Source of the DNA: Reyranella massiliensis 521
GTDB lineage: Bacteria; Pseudomonadota; Alphaproteobacteria; Reyranellales; Reyranellaceae
Length of the DNA stretch: 59,237 nucleotides
Assembly (NCBI GenBank): GCA_945862125.1
Contig: CAMAYC010000015.1
Coordinates: 1 to 59,237, forward strand
Reading direction: 5' to 3'
Below are positions 1-7,281 of this stretch, in pieces; position 1 is the stretch's first letter; each line of letters starts with the position of its first letter. Below the pieces are notes generated by a model, which was not told where the DNA came from, ran no database searches, and worked only from the letters and a program-made list of their open reading frames with translations. Made by a program: the position numbers and the translations under genes.

Positions 1-272
1 TCTGCCCGGGCGACTTCGAAGGGAATGCGCAGCTCGACCAGCGGCTGGATGCGGCGCAGGCGCGCCTGCACGGACTTCGCGTTGGGCGGCGACGCGATCG
101 GATCGGCGCGGCCCAGCTCGACATCCGACGCGCCCCAGCCCAGCGGGCCTTTGAAATCGACGACGCGGCGGGCGGCCAGCAGCGCGCGGAGCGTGCGCCG
201 GGCTTCCTTCTCGATCTCTTCCCAGCCGGCTTCGGTAATCGGCGCGCGATCGCGGAACAGATGGTTCTTCAT
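1..272 (-). CDS. Encapsulin shell protein (partial, C-terminus beyond window)
   Basis: N-terminal 90 codons of a family-1 encapsulin (linocin-M18/HK97-fold shell protein), which self-assembles into an icosahedral protein compartment in the cytoplasm. The visible start reads MKNHLFRDRAPITEAGWEEI and continues with a TLRALLAARRVVDFKGPLGW stretch, the hallmark N-terminal arm of encapsulins (A-x-I-x-x-x-W, AARR-V-D, KGPLGW). The rest of the gene lies beyond position 1. The ATG at 272 overlaps the TGA of the cargo gene by 4 bases (ATGA), so the two are probably translationally coupled. The cargo lies upstream, the usual order for encapsulated-ferritin systems. Family call is firm; size and C-terminus are unseen. 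Confidence 0.93.
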   Translation of the reverse strand, partial: MKNHLFRDRAPITEAGWEEIEKEARRTLRALLAARRVVDFKGPLGWGASDVELGRADPIASPPNAKSVQARLRRIQPLVELRIPFEVARA

Positions 273-655
273 TTCGCCACCGGTCCTGTCGCGCGACGCA
301 GGCTGCCGATGCCGAGGCTGCCGTCGGACGACGCCGCATCTTCCTCGCCACCACCGGCCATCGACTTCTCGATCCCGGTGATGGGACCCTCCGTGAACAG
401 GAACGTCTTCAGGTGCTCGTCGAACTTGGGATCGTTGCGCCGCAGCCATTCCAGCGCCATGGCGGCGTGCTCCTTCTCCTCGTCGCGATTGTGTTCGAGG
501 ATGGCGCGCAGTTCGGAATTGGCGGTGGCCTTGGCGCGCTGGTCGTACCAGTCGACCGCCTCCAGCTCTTCCATCAGGGAGACGATGGCGCGGTGGCGGT
601 CGATGACCTCCGGCCCCAGCTTGTCGGGATCTTCGTGCAGGGAGTCACTGGACAT
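269..655 (-). CDS. Encapsulated ferritin-like cargo protein (EncFtn)
   Basis: 128-residue ferroxidase of the EncFtn family, which oxidises Fe(II) and delivers iron for storage inside an encapsulin shell. The core MEELEAVDWYDQR ... HNRDEEKEHAAMALEWLRR is close to the Rhodospirillum rubrum protein as I remember it; by that alignment the di-iron ligands are E30, E60 and H63, with W36 and Y37 next to the site. The C-terminus, after an acidic linker (about residues 100-112), carries a cargo-loading peptide LGIGSLRR of the type that docks on the shell lumen. Unusually seven more residues (ATGPVAK) follow. No Shine-Dalgarno precedes the ATG, and a stress-type promoter ends about 9 bases upstream, suggesting a leaderless message. 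The shell gene follows with an ATGA overlap. Confidence 0.94.
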   Translation of the reverse strand: MSSDSLHEDPDKLGPEVIDRHRAIVSLMEELEAVDWYDQRAKATANSELRAILEHNRDEEKEHAAMALEWLRRNDPKFDEHLKTFLFTEGPITGIEKSMAGGGEEDAASSDGSLGIGSLRRATGPVAK

Positions 656-664
656 GACTGTGCT

Positions 665-689
665 AACGCCGCCGGCGGGCGCCGGTTCC
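665..689 (-). promoter_or_regulatory. Predicted sigma-EcfG promoter of the encapsulin operon
   Basis: Read on the minus strand, GGAAC (689-685), a 16-base spacer, then CGTT (668-665). This is a perfect match to the EcfG general-stress consensus GGAAC-N16/17-CGTT of alphaproteobacteria. Only 9 bases separate CGTT from the EncFtn ATG at 655, so transcription should start at or just before the start codon. It lies between the autotransporter stop and the cargo gene, giving the operon its own control. Motif seen; activity inferred. Confidence 0.7.
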
Positions 690-701
690 CCAATGGCGGC
701 A

Positions 702-3700
702 CTACCAGGTCAGGCGGATGCCGGCGCTCAGCATGTGACTGTCGCTGCCGGTGCCGACCTCGCCGTCGTAGCGGAGATAAAGCGACGTGCCTTGCGCGAT
801 GGCGGTGTTGGCGGCGAGGCCAATGAGGGCGCTGTCGCGCGCCTGTGCGGCGCCCTGCACGGTGAAGCTGGAGCCCGGCGCGCCGGCGAAGGCGGCCGTC
901 ACCGGCCGCGACGTATCGGCATATTCGTGTGCCCAGCCCAGCCGGAACTGCAGCGCCAGTTTCTCGCGCCAGCCGGCGTCGACGGCGCCCGCCAGCTCGA
1001 CCCCCAGCACGCTGCGCACCGACGACGTCGCCTGCTGCGCCACGTTGAGGCTGAGCGAATTGGCGCCGCTCTCGCTGAAGCCCGCCTGGTTGATGCTCGA
1101 GGCCTGGAGCCGCACGAACGGCGTCAGCGATGCGGCTGCGGCCTGGTAGATGTCGACCTTGTAGCCGGCTTCGGCCTGACCCAGCAGCTGGCTTGCGCCG
1201 GTGCGGCCTGTCGCCGTGCGCGTCTGCAGGCCGGGAATCTGGATCATGCGGGTCATCTGGTTGTCGTTGTAGGCGTAGCCCGCCAGGGCATCGATATAGA
1301 AGGCGCCCGGGGTGAAGGAGGCGTAGGCGCTCGCCTGGTAGCTGTTGCTGGTGCCGCGGCTGTTGAAGCCGTTGGTCCACTGGTTGCCGCTCGCGACGCC
1401 GAGACCCATTCCGACCAGGAGCCGCGGATCGACGCGATAGTCGATGCCGGTGGCCGCGCCGCCGTTGTTGTAGGTGAGCGTCGAGGTGTTGCTGTTGCCG
1501 GCGACGCTGCCAGTGCCGCCGAGCGCGCTCACCCAGACGCTCCAAGGGCTCGGACCTTCTCCGTCACACGCAACGTCGCAAGCCTGGGCCAGCGCCGCGC
1601 GAGTGCCGCCGCCCGAAGCGCCGCGCGCGGCGCTCATCTGCTGGCCGACCGCATTCATGAACAGCAGGCCACTGCTCATGTTGGCCGTACCGAAGCCCGA
1701 GTACTGCTGGCCACTGATGGCATCGAGCGCTCCCGGGCCCTGCGCCGTGCTGAGGCCGGCCAGGGCGTTGATCGCCGTGCTGAAATCGCCGCTCGCCGAT
1801 CCGCTCACCCGATCGAGCGCGCCGCCGACGGCGCGCTGGTTGGCCGTGCGTGCGCCGTCGGCGAAGGCGTTCTGGCTGAGCAGCAGGGTGAGGAACACGT
1901 TGTTGGCGTCGTAGCTGAGGCTGGGGGTCAGGAAGGCGAAGTTGCTGGTGACGGTCGAATAGGTGCCGGTGACGCCGCCGGTCGCATTCAGGATCGTGTA
2001 GGTCGTGCGCGGGGAATAGCTGCCGGCTTCGGCGATGACCTGCACGGTACCGCCGTTGATGGTCGCGGTCCCTGGCGCGCCGGTGACGTTGATGCGGTCG
2101 GCCTGGCCGGCGGCATTCACCTCCACCTGATAAACGCTGCCGGCAGCCTGGGTATAGGAGCCGACCACGTTCAGCGTGCCGATCGAATTGCCCGGCGCCA
2201 GCGTGCCGCTGTTGGTCACGCCGCCGGTGATGGTGCCGCTGCCGCCAAGATTGCCGCCGCTGCCGACCGTGACGTCGCTGGCGATACTGCCGTTGATGGC
2301 GAGGCGGCCGGCCGAGACCGTCGTGCCGCCGGTGTAGGTGTTCACGCCGGTGAGGATCGTCGTGCCGGTGCCGCCCTGGACGACCGAGCCGCTACCGGAG
2401 ATCGTGCCGCCGTAGGTCGTGCTGGTGGAGGAGTCGAAGGCCACCGTCCCGTTGTTGACGACATTGCTGGTGAGCGTGCCGCTGGCGCCGGCGGTGCCGA
2501 CCTGCAGCCGGCCGGCCAGGACCGTGGTCGTGCCGGTGTAGGTGTTGTTGCCGGTGAGGGTAGTGGTGCCAGTGCCGGCCTGGACGACCGAGCCGGTGCC
2601 GGAGATCGCGCTGGACACGGTCATGGCATCGGAGCGGTTGAACTGAAGGACACCGTTGTTGACAGTGGCGCCGGTCCCCAGCGCGCCGGTGGTGCCACCG
2701 TTGCCGATCTGCAGCGTGCCGCCGGCGATGGTGGTGGTGCCGCTGTAGGTGTTGGCCCCGGTCAAGGTGAGCGTGTTGGTGCCGAGCTTGCTGAGGCCGC
2801 CGGTGCCCGAGATGGCGTTGGCGACGGTGAGTGCATCGGAGCGGCTGACGGCCAGCGTGCCGCTGTTGGCGACATTGCCGGCGCCCAGGCTGCCGGTGGT
2901 GCCGCCATTGCCGATCTGCAGCGTGCCGGATGAGATCGTGGTGCCGCCCGAGTAGGTGTTGGCGCCAGTGAGGGTGGTGGTGCCGGTGCCGGACTGCAGG
3001 AGCGCGCCAGAGCCGGAGATCACGCCGCCATAGGTGAGCGCATTGGAGCGATTGAAGGCCAGCGTCGCATTGTTGGTGACGTTGCCCGTACCGAGGCTGC
3101 CGGTGGTGCCACCATTGCCGATCTGCAGCATGCCGGCGGAGATGGTGGTGGCACCGGAGTAGCTGTTGGCGCCGGTCAGGGTCGTCGTGCCGGAGCCGGC
3201 ATGATTCACATTGCCAGTGCCGGAGATCGCGTTGGCGATCGACACGGCATCGGAGCGGTTGAACCGCAGCGTCGAGGCCGTAGCGACGACGTTGCCGGTA
3301 CCCAGCGTCCCGGTCGTTCCGCCATCGCCGATCTGCAGGACGCCGGCGCCGCTTATCGTCGTGGTGCCGGTGTAGGTGTTGGTGCCGGTCAGCGTCGTTG
3401 TGCCTGCGTCGGTGGTCGAGACCGAGCCGGTGCCGGAAATGCTGCCGGCGTATGTGTAGTCATTGTTGCGGGCAATGAAGAGCTGGGCGTTGTTCACGAT
3501 GTCGCCGGCAATGGTCCCCGTCGCGCCGCCTCTGCCAATTGACAGGGTGCCGGCCGAAATGGTCGTCGTGCCGGTATAGGAGTTGTTGCCCGAGAGTTCG
3601 ATCGTGCCGGCGCCCAGCTTGGTGAGGGTGCCGCTGCCGGAGATCGCGCTCGACACGACGAGGTTGTTGGAACGGTTGAACACAAGGCTGCCGTTGTTGG

Positions 3701-5228
3701 TCGTGGCGCCGCTGCCGATGCCGCCGGTGGTTCCGCCGTTGCCCGCCTGCAGCGTCCCGCCCGAAATGGTCGTACCGCCGGTGGAGGTATTGTTGCCGGT
3801 CAGAATGAGCGTGTTGGTGCCGAGCTTGCTGAGGCTGCCGCTGCCGGAAATGGCGTTCGAGAGCGTGATGTCGTCGGAACGGTTGAAGGCCAGCGTGCCG
3901 TTGTTGGTGACGCTGCCGGTGCCGAGGTTTCCGGCGGTGCCGCCATCGCCGATCTGCAGCGTGCCGCTGCCGACGGTCGTGTTGGCATAGCTGTTGGTGC
4001 CGGTGAGGATGGTCGTGCCGCTGCCGCCCTGCGAGAGGTTGCCGGTGCCGGAAATGCTGTTGGCCACCGTGATCGTGTCGGACCGGTTGAACAGCAGGCC
4101 GGTGAAGGCGCTGTTGTTGACGACGTTGCCGGTACCCAGCGCGCCGGCCGTGCCGCCGTTGCCGACCTGCACCGTGCCCGACGTGATCGTCGTGGTGCCG
4201 CTGTAGCTGTTGTTGCCCAGCAGCGTCACCGTGCCGACGCCAGTGTTGGTCAGGGTGCCGGTGCCGGAGATGTTGCCGGCGATGGTGCTGGCGTTCTGCC
4301 GATGGACCCGGAGGGCGGCGTTGTTGACCACGTCGCCGCTGCCCAGGGCCCCGGTGGTGGCGCCCGACGCCTGGGTGGAACCGAGTTGAAGCGTGCCGGC
4401 CGAGATCGTCGTCGTGCCGGAGAAAGTGTTGTTGGCGGTGAGGTGCGTCGTGCCGGCGCCCTCCTGGATCACGCCGCCGCTGCCCGAGATCGTGCCGGCG
4501 ATGGTCAGCGTGTCGGAGCGATTGAAGAGAAGCGTTGCATTGTTGGCGATGTTGCCGGCGATCGTGCCTGTCGTGCCGCCGGCGCCGATCGCCAGCGTGC
4601 CGCCCGAGACCGTCGTGCCACCGCTGTAGGTGTTGGCGCCGGTGAGCGTCAGCGTGCCGCCGCCCTCCTTGGCCAGCGCCCCGCCTGAGCCGGAGATCAC
4701 GCCGCTGAGGGTCGTCGACAGATCGTTGCCACCGGTGGTGAGCTGCTTGGCGCCGAGGTTGACGTTGCCCGCGCCCTCGATCGAGCCGACGCTCGTGCCG
4801 GCCGACGTGAGGCCGGAGATGTTGAGGCTGGCACCCGGATTGAGGATCAATCGGGCATTGCCGCCCGACGCCGCGTTGGTGAAGGCGATGCTGGCGCCGG
4901 TCATGCTGATCGCGGGCGCGCTCGCCGAGTTGTTGACGATGCCCGCGCCGTTAAAGGTGAGGCCGCTCGTGCCGGTGAAGCTGTAGGCCGGGGCGCCGGG
5001 ATCGAACTGGAAGCCGCCAACCGTGACGCCGCCCGGCGCCAGCGAGATCGCGGTCGTCGACGCCGCGCCGAAGGTGGCGGTGCCGGTCGGTATGCCAGCC
5101 GTCCAGTTGCCGGCGCTGTTGAACTGGTTGGTGGCCGGATTGGCCAGCCAGGTTGCATTCTGGGCCAGCGCCGCCATCGGCGAGGCGGCGAGCACGGCGG
5201 GAGCGAAAAGGAGGGCGGCGCGAAGCAT
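702..5228 (-). CDS. Autotransporter with autotransporter-associated beta-strand repeats
   Basis: 1,508-residue type V secreted protein. A signal peptide (MLRAALLFAPAVLAASPMAALAQ) is followed by a passenger domain of at least twelve imperfect repeats of the form TLTLTGANTYSGGTTVSGG / TLQIGNGGTTG, separated by FNRSD...AISGTG segments (about residues 190-950). These are the PATR beta-helix repeats. A linker (about 1,000-1,200) and a C-terminal beta-barrel autotransporter domain (about 1,235-1,508) follow, ending in the hydrophobic/aromatic signature LSAGIRLTW needed for outer-membrane insertion. The passenger should be displayed on the surface as a beta-solenoid adhesin-like fibre; its ligand is unknown. 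It lies 107 bases downstream of the response regulator on the same strand, so that regulator may control it. No strong ribosome binding site was seen at the start. Confidence 0.92.
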   Translation of the reverse strand: MLRAALLFAPAVLAASPMAALAQNATWLANPATNQFNSAGNWTAGIPTGTATFGAASTTAISLAPGGVTVGGFQFDPGAPAYSFTGTSGLTFNGAGIVNNSASAPAISMTGASIAFTNAASGGNARLILNPGASLNISGLTSAGTSVGSIEGAGNVNLGAKQLTTGGNDLSTTLSGVISGSGGALAKEGGGTLTLTGANTYSGGTTVSGGTLAIGAGGTTGTIAGNIANNATLLFNRSDTLTIAGTISGSGGVIQEGAGTTHLTANNTFSGTTTISAGTLQLGSTQASGATTGALGSGDVVNNAALRVHRQNASTIAGNISGTGTLTNTGVGTVTLLGNNSYSGTTTITSGTVQVGNGGTAGALGTGNVVNNSAFTGLLFNRSDTITVANSISGTGNLSQGGSGTTILTGTNSYANTTVGSGTLQIGDGGTAGNLGTGSVTNNGTLAFNRSDDITLSNAISGSGSLSKLGTNTLILTGNNTSTGGTTISGGTLQAGNGGTTGGIGSGATTNNGSLVFNRSNNLVVSSAISGSGTLTKLGAGTIELSGNNSYTGTTTISAGTLSIGRGGATGTIAGDIVNNAQLFIARNNDYTYAGSISGTGSVSTTDAGTTTLTGTNTYTGTTTISGAGVLQIGDGGTTGTLGTGNVVATASTLRFNRSDAVSIANAISGTGNVNHAGSGTTTLTGANSYSGATTISAGMLQIGNGGTTGSLGTGNVTNNATLAFNRSNALTYGGVISGSGALLQSGTGTTTLTGANTYSGGTTISSGTLQIGNGGTTGSLGAGNVANSGTLAVSRSDALTVANAISGTGGLSKLGTNTLTLTGANTYSGTTTIAGGTLQIGNGGTTGALGTGATVNNGVLQFNRSDAMTVSSAISGTGSVVQAGTGTTTLTGNNTYTGTTTVLAGRLQVGTAGASGTLTSNVVNNGTVAFDSSTSTTYGGTISGSGSVVQGGTGTTILTGVNTYTGGTTVSAGRLAINGSIASDVTVGSGGNLGGSGTITGGVTNSGTLAPGNSIGTLNVVGSYTQAAGSVYQVEVNAAGQADRINVTGAPGTATINGGTVQVIAEAGSYSPRTTYTILNATGGVTGTYSTVTSNFAFLTPSLSYDANNVFLTLLLSQNAFADGARTANQRAVGGALDRVSGSASGDFSTAINALAGLSTAQGPGALDAISGQQYSGFGTANMSSGLLFMNAVGQQMSAARGASGGGTRAALAQACDVACDGEGPSPWSVWVSALGGTGSVAGNSNTSTLTYNNGGAATGIDYRVDPRLLVGMGLGVASGNQWTNGFNSRGTSNSYQASAYASFTPGAFYIDALAGYAYNDNQMTRMIQIPGLQTRTATGRTGASQLLGQAEAGYKVDIYQAAAASLTPFVRLQASSINQAGFSESGANSLSLNVAQQATSSVRSVLGVELAGAVDAGWREKLALQFRLGWAHEYADTSRPVTAAFAGAPGSSFTVQGAAQARDSALIGLAANTAIAQGTSLYLRYDGEVGTGSDSHMLSAGIRLTW

Positions 5229-5335
5229 GAGGCAACGCTAGGCGCATGCCGTAACCGAGGCGTTTCGCAGCCTTGCCGATTTGTTGCGTGGGTTTCACGG
5301 GACTTCCGCACGCACCGGAAGACCGCGAAGCCCCG

Positions 5336-6058
5336 CTAATCCTCTGGCGGCACGAACATGTAGCCCGCACCGCGTACCGTGCGGATACAGGCCGGATGTG
5401 CCGGATCGGCTTCGATCTTGCGGCGGATGCGCAGGATGCGGATGTCGATGGCGCGGTCGAACGCCTCCATCTCGCGATGGCTGGTCGTCTCGAGCAGCCA
5501 GTCGCGGGTGAGCGGCCGGTTGGGATTCTCGGCGAACAGCTTCAGGAGTTCGAATTCACCGGCCCGCAACGGAATCTCTTCGCCAGTGAGTGCCGTCAGC
5601 CGCCGCGACTGCAGGTCGAGCAGGCACTTGCCCATGCGCACGCGCGGCGACGGCGTCGCGGCGTCGGCACCACCGGCCCGGCGCAGCACGGCCTTGATGC
5701 GGGCCAGCAGGGCGCGCGGCTCGTAGGGCTTGGCGATGTAATCGTCGGCACCGGTCTCCAGGCCCACGACCTGATCGATCGTATCGCCGCTCGCCGTCAC
5801 CATGATGATGCCCATCCGGCGGCTGCGCTCGCGCAGGAACCGGGCGAGCACGAAGCCGTCCTCGCCGCCGGGCAGGCGCAGGTCGAGAAGCACGAGAGCG
5901 GGTGGATCCTTTTCGACCAGCTTGCGCAGCGCCGCGCCGGAGTCGACGCCCGACGCGCGATAATGATTCTCATTGAGAAAGTCTATCAGCGTCTCCCGCT
6001 GAAACGCTTCATCCTCGACGACGATGATATGGGGACGCGTATCTTTCTGCTTAGCCAC
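5336..6058 (-). CDS. OmpR/PhoB-family response regulator
   Basis: 240-residue two-component response regulator. A receiver domain (about residues 9-122) has the acidic pair E15/D16, the phospho-acceptor D59 (in LLDLRLPG) and the conserved K110 (in AKPYEP). A C-terminal winged-helix DNA-binding domain (about 138-237) ends with the typical IRTVRGAGYMF. The start is GTG. No ordinary sensor kinase lies next to it; the nearest is the seven-PAS hybrid kinase 1.2 kb away on the other strand, which has its own phosphotransfer domain and could feed this regulator. Neighbouring same-strand genes encode outer-membrane or surface proteins, which are plausible targets. The partner and targets are inferred from position only. 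Confidence 0.93.
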   Translation of the reverse strand: MAKQKDTRPHIIVVEDEAFQRETLIDFLNENHYRASGVDSGAALRKLVEKDPPALVLLDLRLPGGEDGFVLARFLRERSRRMGIIMVTASGDTIDQVVGLETGADDYIAKPYEPRALLARIKAVLRRAGGADAATPSPRVRMGKCLLDLQSRRLTALTGEEIPLRAGEFELLKLFAENPNRPLTRDWLLETTSHREMEAFDRAIDIRILRIRRKIEADPAHPACIRTVRGAGYMFVPPED

Positions 6059-6101
6059 TCCGGAAAGAGTTATCGCAATCCCGGTACAGAGGAAAGCCCC
6101 C

Positions 6102-6548
6102 TCAGAATTTCAGCGACCAGCGCAGGCTCGCAGCCACCAGGCCAACCGAACCTTGGTCGAAGTAGTAGCGGTGAGCGCTGAGCCCGGCCGCGAGCGTGCC
6201 ACCCGAGACGTCGGCGATCGCGTGTCCGATCGAAACACTGGTGATCTTGGCGGAGCCCACCGCGAAGCTCGGGATGACGTACTGGGTGTAGTGCATCTGT
6301 CCGCCCGATACGCCGAGCGAGAGGCCACCGAGCGACCACGAGAGACCGACCGTTGCCATCCGCGTCAACGTCAGACGGTCGTCGGAGAGATTGTCGGAAA
6401 GCGCGGTGTCGACACCCGTGATGCCGAGCGCGAAACCGTGGCGGCCACCGAAGTCGGTGATCGGCGCGGTGGCGCCTTCCGGGGTGAAGGCGCGGGCCTC
6501 GCCGCCGATGAAGAGTACGATGAAGAGCAGCGCGAGCGAGCGGAGCAT
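6102..6548 (-). CDS. Small predicted outer-membrane beta-barrel protein
   Basis: 148-residue protein of unknown function. I chose the ATG at 6548 because an AAGGA-type ribosome site sits about 7-9 bases upstream; an in-frame ATG at 6557 directly abuts that site. The N-terminus is a signal peptide (MLRSLALLFIVLFIGGEARA). The mature part alternates hydrophobic and polar residues in short strands with Gly/Ser turns (FALGITGVDTALSDN, SWSLGGLSLGVSGG, SVGLVAASLRWSLKF) and ends in an aromatic Phe, typical of small outer-membrane barrels. It lies 43 bases upstream of the response regulator and may share its transcript. No named family recognised. Confidence 0.72.
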   Translation of the reverse strand: MLRSLALLFIVLFIGGEARAFTPEGATAPITDFGGRHGFALGITGVDTALSDNLSDDRLTLTRMATVGLSWSLGGLSLGVSGGQMHYTQYVIPSFAVGSAKITSVSIGHAIADVSGGTLAAGLSAHRYYFDQGSVGLVAASLRWSLKF

Positions 6549-6680
6549 AGGCGTCATCCTTCCCTGGATGAGGCCAGCATGACTGCGCCCGGTATCGCGC
6601 CGATTGCACGGTCGAGCTTTCATGTAACGTCGATTGCGCGGGCCGCTATCGACTTGCCCATGACCGACTTGGCGGAGCCT

Positions 6681-6719
6681 CGAACGAAAACGGCGCCCCG
6701 AATGGGGCGCCGTCGTTCG
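6681..6719 (-). terminator. Rho-independent terminator of the Pro-rich secreted protein gene
   Basis: A perfect 9-bp GC stem (CGGCGCCCC / GGGGCGCCG) with a four-base loop lies 37 bases past the stop of the 6756-7052 gene. On the minus strand it is followed by TTTTCGTT. Outer bases (CGAACGA / TCGTTCG) extend the inverted repeat across an AAA bulge. Confidence 0.75.
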
Positions 6720-6755
6720 TGGAGGCGGCGAACCGCCGGCGGTGATGCCGAGCCC

Positions 6756-7052
6756 TTAGCGCTTGACGGGCTGGACCGGCGGCGCCGGCACGGGAGGAGC
6801 AGCGCGGACCGGCGCCGCCGGCGGCGGAAGCACCGTGGCCGCAGGACGGGCGACGACCACCGGCTGGGTCACGGGAACGCGGTGAACGGTCGGCGCCGGT
6901 ACCGGCGCGGCCACGGGCGCCCGCTGAGGCGTCACAGTCGCCGACGTGTTCGAGAAGGAATACTTGCCGGCGGTCTGGGCGTTGGCCGGCGAACCGGCGG
7001 CGAGGGCGATGAGGGCGGCAGTGGCGGCGGCGATGGCGAACTTGGCGAACAT
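6756..7052 (-). CDS. Small secreted proline/alanine-rich protein, function unknown
   Basis: 98-residue protein with a clear signal peptide (MFAKFAIAAATAALIALAAG..ANA), cleaved near residue 25. A short polar segment is followed by a low-complexity tail rich in Pro, Ala and Val (about residues 42-98), ending PVQPVKR. A good ribosome site (AGGGGAGAG, 4 bases before ATG) and a downstream terminator support a real single-gene transcription unit. Such tails are usually unstructured and may span the periplasm, but no family is recognised. It is divergent from the hybrid kinase across a 229-base gap. Confidence 0.7.
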   Translation of the reverse strand: MFAKFAIAAATAALIALAAGSPANAQTAGKYSFSNTSATVTPQRAPVAAPVPAPTVHRVPVTQPVVVARPAATVLPPPAAPVRAAPPVPAPPVQPVKR

Positions 7053-7281
7053 GGATCTCTCCCCTGAGATGTGGCGGGCGGCGGGATGCCGTCCGTCGAT
7101 GGGAAGAAGTTAGGCCGCTGTGGTTTCTGCCTGACTGCGCGACGCACGAAGTTGGTTTCGCCGGTTGCGCGAGGCGGCGGCAGGCCGGGACACGCCGTGC
7201 GGGGACGCCCCGCGTAACCCACGAAACATTTCGGAGGCCACGCGTTACAGGAGAGAAACGCGAAAAGGCGTAAAAGAGGCC

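Noticed and set aside
261-2933. 890-codon open frame on the plus strand opposite the autotransporter.
   Set aside because: Low-complexity Ala/Gly/Arg translation with no domain; it mirrors the repeat-rich GC-biased autotransporter gene, which has signal peptide, repeats and barrel.
2300-4700. Regularly spaced repeats that could look like a CRISPR array.
   Set aside because: They are in-frame imperfect protein repeats of an autotransporter with variable spacing, no constant direct repeat and no cas genes.
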